Source: an uncultured Sinobacteraceae bacterium
GTDB lineage: Bacteria; Pseudomonadota; Gammaproteobacteria; Nevskiales; Nevskiaceae
Direction: 5' to 3'
Length of the DNA stretch: 64,000 bases
Assembly (NCBI GenBank): GCA_903822975.1
Contig: CAIJRD010000002.1
Location: 558,001-622,000, forward strand
A program made the position numbers and the translations under genes. The notes beneath the pieces are model-generated. The model was given only the letters and a program-made list of their open reading frames with translations, made no database searches and was not told the DNA's origin. Shown here piece after piece: positions 17,025-26,358 of the stretch (positions are counted from its first letter, which is position 1; each line of letters begins with the position of its first letter).

Positions 17025-17330
17025 GAACGACCGGCCATGGATGGCCGGGCCGGTAGTTGGAAACACCGCCGCGACCGCGCCATGGATGGCGACATCCAGT
17101 CAACAGAATCCCACAGCGAGCACTGCTCGCCTATTGCGAACGACCGGCCATGGATGGCCGGGCCGGTGGTTGGAAACACCGCCGCGACCGCGCCATGGAT
17201 GGCGACTTCCAGTCAACAGAATCCCACAGCGAGCACTGCTCGCCTATTGCGAACGAGCGGCCAGGGATGGCGACACCCAGTCAACAGAACCCCACTGCAA
17301 GCACTGCTCGCCTGATGCAAGCCACTGCCC
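17005..17330. repeat. 113-bp tandem repeat with internal palindromes
   Basis: Units start at 17005, 17118 and 17231 with a period of exactly 113 bp; the third unit has lost about 45 internal bases and a fragment follows from 17299. The first two copies are nearly identical. Each full unit holds CCGGCCAT-GG-ATGGCCGG and CGCCAT-GG-ATGGCG palindromes plus a GAGCA-C-TGCTC hairpin. Since 113 is not a multiple of three, no single frame carries one peptide repeat; the ORFs listed here are by-products. It fills the gap between the convergent bepA and lapB genes. Confidence 0.85.
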
Positions 17331-17374
17331 GAACGTGAAAGAACCAGCGATCTGTTCCGACGCCCGACGCGCGT

Positions 17375-18514
17375 TTACAGCGCTTCCTCGACCGGCCCGA
17401 CGCTGCCCCACTGACGGCAGCTGGGGCATTGCCAGAACAGCAGACTCGGTTGCAGGCCGCAGGCCTTGCACACATAACGCGGACGCTGCTGAATCGAGCG
17501 TTGCAGCGCCTCGCGCAGACCTTTGCTCTCCTCGGCCAGCTCAGCGTGCGCGCCGAGCCACAACAGCAGTCCTTCGCGTGTGGGCCTGAGTGCGACCTGC
17601 TGCGCCAGGAATGTTTGAGGATTTTGCTGTGCGTCTTTCAACCACTGCGCTTTGGCCGCCGCTACCGCCGCCGAGCCGGGCGTTGCCGCGCCTGCGTCAT
17701 CGAGAAAGTGTGCATAGCCCTCCGCATCACCGGCCGCGGCGTAGCAGCGTCGCAGCGGTTCGACGACATCGGCGGTGAAACGCAGATCCTGCTCGATCAC
17801 GCGCAGGAAATAGTCGATTGCACTCGAGACGTCGCCGGCTTTCTCGGCGAGACCTGCCAGCAGCAAGCTGGCGCGCACACAGCCGGCGTCTTCGTTCAAT
17901 GCAGCGCGCGCGAGGCGCTCGGCCTCCGCGACATCGCCCGCCTCACGCGCCACATCGGCGAGTTGGCAGCGGTATTGCGCGATGCGCTTCGCGGCAGATT
18001 TGCCAGTCACCGATTGCCAGCGCTCGGCCAGATCAACCGCTGCTGCCCAACCCTGACTCTGCTCGTTCAATTCCAGTAATAGCTCGAGCGCCGCGCCCGC
18101 TTCCGCGCCATGCACCATCGGCACCAGCAGCGCTTCAGCGCGATCGAGCAGCCCCGCTTTCAGATAATCGCGGGCCAATTCGAGCTGCGCGGCGTTGAAG
18201 TCTTCACTCGACAGTCCGGGCCGCGCCACCAGTGCTTCATGCACGCGAATCGCACGATCGGTCTCGCCGCGTTTGCGAAACACGCTGCCGAGTGTCATCT
18301 GCAAGCCGATTGCCTGAGGCTCGTCGCTGGCCGCCTGCGACAGCGCCAGCACGGCATCGTCCGGATCGTTAACGGCCAGGCGACTCAAGCCGGTGAGCAC
18401 TTCCTCGCGGCTGCTGCTGGAATCGTCGCGACCTGCACGCGCGGCGCGCGACAAGGCCCAACCCAGGCCCATGCCCAGCAACAGCAGCAGGCCATCAAAA
18501 AAGCTTTCGAACAT
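17375..18514 (-). CDS. lapB: LapB (YciM), LPS assembly regulator
   Basis: 379 residues: one N-terminal membrane anchor (FFDGLLLLLGMGLGWALS), a run of TPR helices, and a C-terminal rubredoxin-type knuckle (CKACG...CPSCRQWGS) near 355-370. This is the complete LapB layout. LapB links LPS supply to LpxC turnover through FtsH. It follows lapA after 17 bp, in the normal ihfB-lapA-lapB order. Confidence 0.95.
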   Translation of the reverse strand: MFESFFDGLLLLLGMGLGWALSRAARAGRDDSSSSREEVLTGLSRLAVNDPDDAVLALSQAASDEPQAIGLQMTLGSVFRKRGETDRAIRVHEALVARPGLSSEDFNAAQLELARDYLKAGLLDRAEALLVPMVHGAEAGAALELLLELNEQSQGWAAAVDLAERWQSVTGKSAAKRIAQYRCQLADVAREAGDVAEAERLARAALNEDAGCVRASLLLAGLAEKAGDVSSAIDYFLRVIEQDLRFTADVVEPLRRCYAAAGDAEGYAHFLDDAGAATPGSAAVAAAKAQWLKDAQQNPQTFLAQQVALRPTREGLLLWLGAHAELAEESKGLREALQRSIQQRPRYVCKACGLQPSLLFWQCPSCRQWGSVGPVEEAL

Positions 18515-18531
18515 GGGCGCCTTAGATCGCG

Positions 18532-18825
18532 CTAGACAACCGGATCGGGCGGCAGATTGCGCAGGTTCTTCAACTCGGTCTCGGCATTGCGCAGCTGCCG
18601 ACGCAGTCCGCGAATCTCACCCCGCAATGCGAAGAACTTCAACAGACACAGCAGCAAGGTCAGCACGACAGCCAGTGCCACGGCGCCGACCAGCAAGACG
18701 ATCAGGCGGACATCGGCGCTACCGACCAGGTAGTTGAAGTGCACCGGTGCTGCGTTGAAATAGCTCAGGCTGGCGCCGGCCAAAAAGACCAGCAGCAGCA
18801 ATATCAGTAACAGAATACGCAGCAT
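18532..18825 (-). CDS. lapA: LapA family inner-membrane protein
   Basis: 97 residues from ATG 18825 (MLRILLLILLLLVFLAGASLSYFN); the ORF track start lies far upstream inside ihfB and is wrong. Two membrane helices bracket a short loop containing the family pattern 'N..pV.fnyl.G', and the C-terminus is a charged coiled coil (RGEIRGLRRQLRNAETELKNLR). LapA partners LapB in LPS assembly control. It lies 58 bp after the ihfB stop. Confidence 0.92.
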   Translation of the reverse strand: MLRILLLILLLLVFLAGASLSYFNAAPVHFNYLVGSADVRLIVLLVGAVALAVVLTLLLCLLKFFALRGEIRGLRRQLRNAETELKNLRNLPPDPVV

Positions 18826-18883
18826 CGGAAGGAGACGTCCTTGAGGATTGAGCGAGATGCGGCGTACGGCACTCGGGCCTTGC

Positions 18884-19174
18884 TTAGTCGGTGCGACTGC
18901 TGTTGACCCGCTCGCGCATTTCCTTGCCCGGTTTGAAATGCGGCACATGCTTGGCCGGAATGTGGACCGCCACACCCGTCTTGGGATTGCGGCCGACGCG
19001 GGCCGGCCGGCTGTGCAGCGCAAAACTCCCGAATCCGCGAATCTCGACTCGGTCCTCGTGCGACAAAGCGAGGCTCACCTGATCCAGAATCAGCTTGACC
19101 GCCAATTCCACATCTTTCTGCATCAGGTGGGTTTGCTTCAGCGACAGCGCTTCGATCAAATCGGACTTGGTCAT
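18884..19174 (-). CDS. ihfB: Integration host factor subunit beta
   Basis: 96 residues of the HU/IHF fold. [10 protein letters not shown] opens the protein, the DNA-bending arm is [46 protein letters not shown], including the conserved RNPKTG tip with the intercalating Pro. Pairs with IhfA (not in this window). It is separated from rpsA by a Rho-independent terminator, so it probably also has its own promoter between 19175 and 19250. Confidence 0.96.
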   Translation of the reverse strand: MTKSDLIEALSLKQTHLMQKDVELAVKLILDQVSLALSHEDRVEIRGFGSFALHSRPARVGRNPKTGVAVHIPAKHVPHFKPGKEMRERVNSSRTD

Positions 19175-19251
19175 TCGTCGCCCTTGTTTTTAGGAGTATT
19201 ACGGCCCAACGGCGACAAACTAGAGAAAAACCCGAGCCGGTGCAAGCGCAC

Positions 19252-19282
19252 AAAAAAAGAGCCGCACGAGGCGGCTCTTTTC
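19252..19282 (-). terminator. Rho-independent terminator after rpsA
   Basis: Read on the minus strand: GAAAAGAGCCGC, loop CTCGT, GCGGCTCTTTTTTT. Stem of about 11 bp with a seven-T run, 18 bp after the rpsA stop. Confidence 0.9.
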
Positions 19283-19299
19283 AGGTGCAACGTACAGGC

Positions 19300-20982
19300 T
19301 TAGTTGTTGTCGGAACCGCCAATCTGTTCCTTCAGCAGGTCGCCCAGGCTGGTCTTGCCGGTCGAAGCGTTGCGGCTGTATTCGGCCACCACTTCTTCCT
19401 CTTCCTGGATTTCGCGCGCCTTCACCGACAGTGTGACGATGCGGTTCTTGCGATCCACGCCGATGAAGCGGGCTTCCAGCGTATCGCCGACTTTCAGCAC
19501 GGTGGTCGCGTCTTCGACGCGATCGCGCGACAGGTCGCCCGCACGGATGTAAGCCTCGACGCCGCCAGCCAGTTCGATCTGCGCGCCCTTGGCATCGACT
19601 TCCTTCACGATGCCCTTGACCATCGCACCCTTCTGGTTGTCGGCAAGGAACATCGTCAGCGGATCCTGGCCCAGCTGCTTCACGCCGAGCGAGATGCGCT
19701 CACGCGAACCGTCGATCGCCAGCACCACGGCCTCGACTTCCTGGCCCTTGCTGAAGCGACGCACGGCCTGTTCGCCGGTCTCGTTCCAATCCAGATCGGA
19801 CAGATGCACCAGACCGTCGATGCCGCCGTCCAGACCGATGAAGATGCCGAAGTCGGTGATCGACTTGATCTGGCCCTTGACCTTGTCGCCCTTCTGGAAG
19901 TTCTGCGAGAACTCTTCCCAGGGGTTCGGCTGGCACTGCTTCATGCCGAGCGAGATGCGGCGGCGCTCTTCGTCGATGTCGAGAATCATGACTTCGACTT
20001 CGTCGCCCAGGTGCACCAGCTTGGCGGGATTGACGTTCTTGTTGGTCCAGTCCATTTCGGACACGTGGACCAGACCTTCGACGCCCGGCTCGATCTCCAC
20101 GAACGCACCGTAATCGGTGATGTTGGTGATCTTGCCGAACATGCGGGTCTTTTCCGGGTAGCGGCGGGCGATATCGACCCAAGGATCGGCACCCAGCTGC
20201 TTCAGGCCCAGGCTGACGCGGCGACGCTCGCGGTCATACTTCAGGACCTTGACTTCGACTTCCTGGCCAGCCTGCACGACTTCGGCCGGATCCTTGATGC
20301 GCTTCCAGGTCATGTCGGTGATATGCAGCAGACCGTCGATGCCACCGAGGTCGACGAATGCGCCGTATTCCACCAGGTTCTTGACGACGCCCTTGAGGAT
20401 TGCGCCTTCCTGCAGCTTCTCCAACAGCATGTCGCGCTCGGCGCTGTACTCGGCTTCGAGCACTTCGCGGCGGCTGACGACGACGTTGTTACGCAGGCGG
20501 TCGAGCTTGATGACCTTGAACTCGAGCGGCTTGCCTTCCAGGTACGCGGTGTCGCGAACCGGACGCACGTCGACCAGCGAGCCCGGCAGGAACGCGCGGA
20601 CATTGCCGATATCGACGGTGAAACCGCCCTTGACCTTGCCAGTGATGATACCGATGACCGTTTCCTTGCCCTCGAACGCCTTGTTGAGGCGGTCCCAGGT
20701 GCGGATACGTTCGGCCTTTTCCTTGCTGAAACGGGTTTCGCCGAAACCGTCTTCGACCGTCTCCAGTGCGACCTCGATGTGGTCGCCGACTTTGACCGTG
20801 GCTTCGGCGCCATCGATCATGAATTCCTGGATCGGGATCACGCCCTCGGATTTCAGACCGGCGTCGACAATCACGACGTCGTTCTTCACTTCCAGCACAA
20901 TCGCGTGGACGATGGTGCCCGGCTGCATCGATTGGCCGCCGCTTAGGCTCTGTTCAAACAGTTCAGCAAAACTTTCGCTCAT
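19300..20982 (-). CDS. rpsA: 30S ribosomal protein S1
   Basis: 560 residues with six successive S1/OB-fold repeats. The repeats in the middle carry the familiar '[29 protein letters not shown]' style blocks, while the last is shorter. This size and six-repeat layout match gammaproteobacterial S1, which delivers mRNAs to the 30S subunit. It lies 97 bp downstream of cmk, the normal cmk-rpsA order, and is followed by a strong terminator. Confidence 0.98.
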   Translation of the reverse strand: MSESFAELFEQSLSGGQSMQPGTIVHAIVLEVKNDVVIVDAGLKSEGVIPIQEFMIDGAEATVKVGDHIEVALETVEDGFGETRFSKEKAERIRTWDRLNKAFEGKETVIGIITGKVKGGFTVDIGNVRAFLPGSLVDVRPVRDTAYLEGKPLEFKVIKLDRLRNNVVVSRREVLEAEYSAERDMLLEKLQEGAILKGVVKNLVEYGAFVDLGGIDGLLHITDMTWKRIKDPAEVVQAGQEVEVKVLKYDRERRRVSLGLKQLGADPWVDIARRYPEKTRMFGKITNITDYGAFVEIEPGVEGLVHVSEMDWTNKNVNPAKLVHLGDEVEVMILDIDEERRRISLGMKQCQPNPWEEFSQNFQKGDKVKGQIKSITDFGIFIGLDGGIDGLVHLSDLDWNETGEQAVRRFSKGQEVEAVVLAIDGSRERISLGVKQLGQDPLTMFLADNQKGAMVKGIVKEVDAKGAQIELAGGVEAYIRAGDLSRDRVEDATTVLKVGDTLEARFIGVDRKNRIVTLSVKAREIQEEEEVVAEYSRNASTGKTSLGDLLKEQIGGSDNN

Positions 20983-21079
20983 TCAGTACGCTCTAGTATC
21001 TCAAGTTCCGAGTGGTCTTCATGACGCTTCGGGCCAGATTTCAATTGGCCGCATTCCTTGCGACCGTGTGGGTTTCGGC

Positions 21080-21832
21080 TTAGCGTTGCGGTGATTCGCC
21101 AAGAGATTTGAGCACCCCGGTATCCACCAGGGCCTTGTCGATCACCGCCAGCACTTCCGCCGGCTTTAAATGTGTGGTGTCCACGATAATCGCGTCGGTC
21201 GCCGGCACCAGAGGTGCTACAGACCGGTTGCGATCCCGCTCATCGCGAGCGCGGACCTCCCCACAAAGGGCGCGTAGTGTAGCGCTGGCAGCCTCCCCAC
21301 TCAACCCGGCCCCGCCCATCTGTAAAAACCGCCTATTTGCGCGCACTTCGGCGCTGGCTTCGATGAAGAACTTGAGGATTGCGTCGGCGAATACGACGGT
21401 GCCCATGTCGCGACCGTCGGCGATCAGGCCCGGCGGCTGTCGAAAATCCTGCTGACGCCGCAATAGCGCGGCTCGAACCCGCGGCGCGGCAGCAATCTGC
21501 GACGCCAAGCCGCCGGTGGCCTCGGCGCGGACCTGCGCGGTCCAATCGGCGCCATCGACCAGAATCGCCTCGTCCGCCTCGGTCGTCCCCACAAACCGGA
21601 TATCGAGCGCCGGCGCCAAGGCCGCGACCGCGGCGGCATCGGCCAGATCCACGCCAGCGCGCACCGCGGCGAGCGCCAGAATCCGATACAGGGCGCCGCT
21701 ATCCAGGCGATGCCAGCCCAGCTGAGTGCTGAGCCAGCGCGTGATCATGCCCTTGCCAACGCCACTCGGTCCGTCGACGGCGATTACCGGCACCTGCGTC
21801 GCCGGCAGGCTGAGCGCGTCGCGGCGCGTCAT
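21080..21832 (-). CDS. cmk: Cytidylate kinase
   Basis: 250 residues. The P-loop GPSGVGKG (about 21-28), the LDSGALYR substrate motif, DGRDMGTVVFADAILKFFIEASAEVRANRR and the terminal DTTHLKPAEVL pattern identify CMP/dCMP kinase. It starts with ATGA overlap on aroA, as in the classic aroA-cmk-rpsA run. Confidence 0.95.
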   Translation of the reverse strand: MTRRDALSLPATQVPVIAVDGPSGVGKGMITRWLSTQLGWHRLDSGALYRILALAAVRAGVDLADAAAVAALAPALDIRFVGTTEADEAILVDGADWTAQVRAEATGGLASQIAAAPRVRAALLRRQQDFRQPPGLIADGRDMGTVVFADAILKFFIEASAEVRANRRFLQMGGAGLSGEAASATLRALCGEVRARDERDRNRSVAPLVPATDAIIVDTTHLKPAEVLAVIDKALVDTGVLKSLGESPQR

Positions 21833-23169
21833 GCTTGTGAATGCACGGAAATTGCCAGCCCCGCTCGCTTTGCCAACGCGGCGAAACCAGGGAACGAGGT
21901 ATCGACGTTGGCGCAGTCGAGCACCGTAATCGGCCCGTCCGCGCGTAGTGCGGCCATCGCAAAGCTCATGGCGATGCGATGGTCACCGCGCGAATCGACG
22001 GTGCCGCCGTGGAGCGTTCCACCGGTGATCCGTGCGCCGTCGGGTTCGGCGACGGCGTTGACGCCGAGTGCGCGCAAGCCGTCGCACATCGCCGCAATGC
22101 GGTCGCTCTCTTTGACTCGCAGTTCTTCGGCGCCGGTAATGACGGTTTGACCGCCGGCACAGGCTGCGGCGACGAACACCGCCGGCATTTCGTCGATCGC
22201 CAGCGTCACCAGATCGTGGCCAATGTCGATCGCCTTCAATTGTTCGGGCGCAACGACACGCAGATCGGCCACCGGCTCACCGCCGAGATCGCGTTGATTC
22301 AACAATTCGATGCGGACTCCCATACGCCGCAGGATTTCGATGATGCCGTCACGCGTCGGATTGATGCCGACCTGCTCCAGCAGCAAGTCACTGCCCGGCA
22401 CAATCGCAGCGCCCACCATGAAGAAGGTGGCGGACGAAATATCCGCCGGCACTGCGACGTTCGACGCGCGCAGCGATTGCCCGCCGCGCACCGCGGCGAC
22501 ACCGTCACCGGTTTCCACGTCCACACCGAACGCACGCAGCATCCGCTCGGTGTGATCGCGGCTGATACCGGGTTCACGCACCTCCGTGCGTCCCTGCGCA
22601 TACAGACCGGCCAACAGCAATCCGGATTTCACCTGTGCGCTGGCAACCGGCGAGGCATAGCTGATACCGGAAAGTCCCTTGCTTGGATTGATTTTCAGAG
22701 GCGCGGTGCCGCGCTCGGTGGTATCGATCCGCGCGCCCATTTGTCGCAGCGGTTCGACGATGCGCCGCATCGGCCGGCGCGATAGTGACGCGTCGCCAAT
22801 CATTTCGCACGCGAACGTCTGGCCGGCGAGCAGACCGGACATCAAGCGCATCGACGTGCCGGAATTTCCCAAATCGAGCGGCGCGTCCGGCGCCTTCAAG
22901 CCGTGCAGGCCCACGCCGTGCACGCGCAAATGGGTCGGCGCCAGTTGCTCGATGTGAACACCCATCGCGCGAAACGCGCGCATCGTGCACAGGCAGTCCT
23001 CGCCGCTGAGAAAGCCGGTGATCTCAGACACACCCTCCGCAAGTGCGGCAAACATCACCGCGCGATGCGAAATCGATTTGTCGCCCGGCACCTGGACCCG
23101 GCCCTGCAGACGTCCGCCCGGTGCCAGGTGGTAGATGATTGCCGGCGCTTCGATGTGCAGGTTGTTCAT
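21829..23169 (-). CDS. aroA: 3-phosphoshikimate 1-carboxyvinyltransferase (EPSP synthase)
   Basis: 446 residues. VPGDKSISHRAVMFAALAEG near residue 27, DLGNSGTSMRLMSGLLAGQ near 102, and the C-terminal KESDRIAAMCDGLRALG and SRGDHRIAMSFAMAAL are all present. It makes EPSP from shikimate-3-phosphate and PEP. It is a separate gene, 48 bp after tyrA, unlike the tyrA-aroA fusion in Pseudomonas. Confidence 0.97.
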   Translation of the reverse strand: MNNLHIEAPAIIYHLAPGGRLQGRVQVPGDKSISHRAVMFAALAEGVSEITGFLSGEDCLCTMRAFRAMGVHIEQLAPTHLRVHGVGLHGLKAPDAPLDLGNSGTSMRLMSGLLAGQTFACEMIGDASLSRRPMRRIVEPLRQMGARIDTTERGTAPLKINPSKGLSGISYASPVASAQVKSGLLLAGLYAQGRTEVREPGISRDHTERMLRAFGVDVETGDGVAAVRGGQSLRASNVAVPADISSATFFMVGAAIVPGSDLLLEQVGINPTRDGIIEILRRMGVRIELLNQRDLGGEPVADLRVVAPEQLKAIDIGHDLVTLAIDEMPAVFVAAACAGGQTVITGAEELRVKESDRIAAMCDGLRALGVNAVAEPDGARITGGTLHGGTVDSRGDHRIAMSFAMAALRADGPITVLDCANVDTSFPGFAALAKRAGLAISVHSQA

Positions 23170-23217
23170 GTGATCAGTGTCGGCTCAATCGTGAGCTTGC
23201 GCGGCATAGCGGCAAGC

Positions 23218-24090
23218 TCAGTCGATTCTGGAAAGGTGACGTTCGCGCACGGCGCGCGCATTCTCGAAGACGGTTGCGAGTGCCTGCCAGTCGCCGCGAT
23301 CGATCACGTCGGACAGCTCCTGCAATTCTGCGATCTGGCGCCGCAGCAAGGCGGAAATCGGCGCAGCGTTGGCGCGCACGATGTCGTGCCACATGCGCGG
23401 ACTGCTGGACGCGATGCGGGTGAAATCGCGGAAGCCGCCGCCCGCGTTGGGGAACACTTCGGCGTCGGCACCTTCCAGCCGCGAGAGCATGTCGACGAAC
23501 GCGAACGCCAGCAGATGCGGCAGATGCGAGGTCGCTGCGAAAATCGCATCGTGCCGTGCCGCGTCCATCGTCACCACGCGCGCACCGGTGGCCGTCCACA
23601 GGCCTGCGACCACCGACTGCGCGGCGGCATCCTGATCGGCATGCGGCGTCAGGATCACGCGATGGCCGCGGAACAGTTCGGCGAATGCGTTGGCGACGCC
23701 GCTCTTTTCAGTGCCGGCGATCGGATGCCCGGCGATGAACCGCGGCGGCAATCGACCGAACACTTCTACGACCGCGGCCAACACCGACTGCTTGGTACTG
23801 CCGACGTCGGTCAGGATCGTATTTGCGGACAGTCCGGGTTGGAGTTCGCGCAACGCCGTTTCAGTCGCCAGCACCGGCACCGCCAGCAACACCACGTCTG
23901 CGCCCTGCACTGCCTCGGCGGCAGAATTTGCAGCGACATCGATCACGCCATCTGCCAGCGCGCGCTGCATCTGTACCGCATCGGCGTCGAAACCGGCGAT
24001 CGTGCCGACCACGCCGGCTTTGCGCACCGCCTTCGCAAACGAGCCGCCAATCAGGCCGAGGCCGACAACCGCGAGCCGCGGCGTCAGCAT
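23218..24090 (-). CDS. tyrA: Prephenate dehydrogenase (TyrA family)
   Basis: 290 residues. N-terminal Rossmann motif VVGLGLIGGSFAKAVRKAG, then VLLAVPVLA, the catalytic-region GHPIAGTEKSGVANAF and the helical dimerisation part with SHLPHLLAFAF. No chorismate mutase domain and no ACT domain, so this is the short monofunctional form. It converts prephenate (or arogenate) to the tyrosine precursor. Lies between hisC and aroA with 25- and 48-bp gaps. Confidence 0.92.
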   Translation of the reverse strand: MLTPRLAVVGLGLIGGSFAKAVRKAGVVGTIAGFDADAVQMQRALADGVIDVAANSAAEAVQGADVVLLAVPVLATETALRELQPGLSANTILTDVGSTKQSVLAAVVEVFGRLPPRFIAGHPIAGTEKSGVANAFAELFRGHRVILTPHADQDAAAQSVVAGLWTATGARVVTMDAARHDAIFAATSHLPHLLAFAFVDMLSRLEGADAEVFPNAGGGFRDFTRIASSSPRMWHDIVRANAAPISALLRRQIAELQELSDVIDRGDWQALATVFENARAVRERHLSRID

Positions 24091-24115
24091 GGCGCGCAGC
24101 CGGCGGTCGCGAAAC

Positions 24116-25258
24116 TCACTTCAGAATGTCCTTCAAGGCATCGAGGAAACGCGTGTTCTCCGCCGGGGTACCCACACTCACGCGCAGATACTGCGGCATG
24201 CCGTAGCTCGCCATCGGCCGCACGATCACGCCATGCTCGAGCAGCGCGCGGTGTACCGGCGAGGAATCGCGACCGAAGCCGACGGTCAGGAAGTTAGCCT
24301 GCGACGGCAGCACCTTCAGCGACAAGGCCTTCATCTCGCGGCGCAGGCGCGAGGATTCACTCGCATTGAGTTCGACTGCGCGCGTGACGTGCTCCTGATC
24401 GCCGAGTGCCACTTCGGCGGCGACCAGTGCAAAGCTGTTCAAGTTGAACGGCTGACGCACGCGATTGAGCAGGTCCGCGAGCGCGCGATGCGACAGGGAA
24501 TAACCCGCGCGCAAACCGGCCAGGCCATAAGTCTTCGAGAACGTGCGCGTCACGATCAGGTTCGGATAGCGATCGAGCCAGGCGCGGCTGTCCGGCCGCA
24601 GGCTCGGGTCGAGAAATTCCTGATAGGCCTCGTCGAGAACTACCAGCGTGTGCGAAGGCACATGCTTCAGGAAGGCTTCGATCTCATCGGGTCGCATCCA
24701 GGTGCCGGTCGGATTGTTCGGGTTGACCAGGAAGATCACCGTGACATCCGGCCGCAGCGCTTTGGCGAAGCCGGCAAGATCGTGACCGAACGGCATGTCC
24801 GGGTGATCCTCCGGCAGCGCCGGCACCACGACCGATTCGGCATCCTGCGCCTGCGCGACGATCGGGTACACCGCGAAAGCGTGCGCGGAATACATCGCGG
24901 CGCGACCGGGGCCGAGGAACACACGCGCGATGAACTCGATGATGTCGTTGGAACCGTTGCCGAGCGTGATGCGTTCAGGCTCGATGCCATGGAACTCAGA
25001 AATCTTCTTCTTCAGTTTGAAGCCGGCACCGTCGGGATAGCGCGCGATGTCGCTGTCATTGATCATCCCCGCCAGCGCTTCCTTGACCTTGGGACTCGGA
25101 CCCAGCGGGTTTTCGTTGGAAGCGAGCTTCACCGCGTTGTCGATGCCGAGCCTGCGTTGCAGTTCGTCGATCGGCATACCGGGCGAATACGGCTCCAATG
25201 CCAGCACGCCGGCAATCGCGTTCTTCAGATACGGCTGTTCCGTCGCCATCGTGTTCAT
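24116..25258 (-). CDS. hisC: Histidinol-phosphate aminotransferase
   Basis: 380 residues. Class II fold-type I PLP enzyme: KLASNENPLGPSP near the start, PNNPTGTWMRPDEI in the middle, LDEAYQEF, and the Schiff-base Lys in TFSKTYGLAGLRAGY. The set beside pheA and tyrA suggests it may also act on aromatic keto acids, as HisC2-type enzymes do. ATG 25258 overlaps the pheA stop (ATGA); an internal ATG at 25249 is also possible. Confidence 0.93.
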   Translation of the reverse strand: MNTMATEQPYLKNAIAGVLALEPYSPGMPIDELQRRLGIDNAVKLASNENPLGPSPKVKEALAGMINDSDIARYPDGAGFKLKKKISEFHGIEPERITLGNGSNDIIEFIARVFLGPGRAAMYSAHAFAVYPIVAQAQDAESVVVPALPEDHPDMPFGHDLAGFAKALRPDVTVIFLVNPNNPTGTWMRPDEIEAFLKHVPSHTLVVLDEAYQEFLDPSLRPDSRAWLDRYPNLIVTRTFSKTYGLAGLRAGYSLSHRALADLLNRVRQPFNLNSFALVAAEVALGDQEHVTRAVELNASESSRLRREMKALSLKVLPSQANFLTVGFGRDSSPVHRALLEHGVIVRPMASYGMPQYLRVSVGTPAENTRFLDALKDILK

Positions 25259-26358
25259 AACACCGCCCTTGGGTACGAGCCCAGAATTTTGTAGAACGCT
25301 GCGCGCTTGCGCACTTCTTCCAGCGCGGTGGCAACGGGCGCATCACTGCGATGCCCTTCCAGATCGAGGAAGAAGTTGTAGTCCCAGATGCCGCGCCGAC
25401 TCGGCCGCGACTCGATCTTGCTCAAATTGATACCGGCCTTGGCGAATGGTTCCAGCAGACGGAACAAAGCACCGGCTTCACCCCCGGCCGGCGCGGAGCA
25501 GACCAGCGAGGTGCGATCGGCACCGGTGGCTTCTGGATTCTGTCGCCCGATGATCAGGAAGCGCGTCGTGTTGTTCGGATCGTCTTCGATGTTCGCGGCC
25601 ATGATTTGCAGGCCATACAGTTCGCCGGCCGCGGCACTCGCAATCGCCGCAGCGCCAGCGGCCACGCCGCCTTCCGCGACGCGCTTGGCGGCAACACCGT
25701 TGCTGCCGACCGGCTCGCGCGGCACGCCGGGCAGCTTGGCGTCGAGCCAACGGCGACACTGCGCGAACGACTGCGGGTGCGAGTACAGCACCTTGATGTC
25801 TTCAAGCCGCACCTGCGTGCTGAGCAACTGGTGATGCACCGGCAACCACACCTCGCCGCAAATCGACAGCGGCGTGTTGGCCAGGAGGTCGAGCGTGCTG
25901 ACGATGACGCCTTCGGTCGAATTTTCGATCGGCACCACACCGTAGGTCGCGCTACCGGACTCGACGTCGCGGAAAATCTCGTCGATCGCGGTGACCGCAC
26001 GGGCCGAGACTTGCTGGCCGAAATGCTTGTAGACGGCGGCCTGCGTATAAGTGCCTTCCGGACCGAGATATGCCACCGCCAGCGGCGACTCCAGCGCCAG
26101 ACAGGCCGACATCACCTCGCGCATCAGCTTTGCCATGGTCTCGTCGCTGAGCGGACCGCCGAGCGCGCGGTTGCGCGCCATCGCGCTACGCAGCACTTCC
26201 GCTTCGCGCGCCGGACGATAGTGGTCGCCGTCGTCGCCGCCGCGCGCCTTGATGTCGCGCACTTCCTGGGCGATGCGCGCGCGCTGCGAAATCAGCGTCT
26301 GGATCTGCTCGTCGAGCGCGTCGATGCGCACGCGCGCGGATTTGAGTTCGTCGTTCAT
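25255..26358 (-). CDS. pheA: Bifunctional chorismate mutase/prephenate dehydratase
   Basis: 367 residues in three parts: an AroQ chorismate mutase helix bundle (1-90, 'RIDALDEQIQTLISQRARIAQEV'), a prephenate dehydratase domain (95-270, 'AYLGPEGTYTQAA...YGVVPIENSTEG'), and a C-terminal ACT domain with the Phe-binding ESRPSRRGIWDYNFF. It commits chorismate to phenylalanine. Overlaps serA upstream and hisC downstream by four bases each. Confidence 0.97.
   Translation of the reverse strand: MNDELKSARVRIDALDEQIQTLISQRARIAQEVRDIKARGGDDGDHYRPAREAEVLRSAMARNRALGGPLSDETMAKLMREVMSACLALESPLAVAYLGPEGTYTQAAVYKHFGQQVSARAVTAIDEIFRDVESGSATYGVVPIENSTEGVIVSTLDLLANTPLSICGEVWLPVHHQLLSTQVRLEDIKVLYSHPQSFAQCRRWLDAKLPGVPREPVGSNGVAAKRVAEGGVAAGAAAIASAAAGELYGLQIMAANIEDDPNNTTRFLIIGRQNPEATGADRTSLVCSAPAGGEAGALFRLLEPFAKAGINLSKIESRPSRRGIWDYNFFLDLEGHRSDAPVATALEEVRKRAAFYKILGSYPRAVL

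Noticed and set aside
17005-17330. Possible CRISPR array
   Set aside because: The units are long, nearly identical over their full length and have no variable spacers; no cas genes are present.
16992-17589. Overlapping plus-strand ORFs across the 113-bp repeats
   Set aside because: They arise because the repeat lacks stops in several frames; the period is not a multiple of three so each copy is read in a different frame, which rules out a repeat protein.
19240-20946. 568-residue plus-strand ORF opposite rpsA
   Set aside because: Shadow of the rpsA reading frame; composition (His/Asp/Leu-rich, no family pattern) is typical of antisense frames in GC-rich genes.
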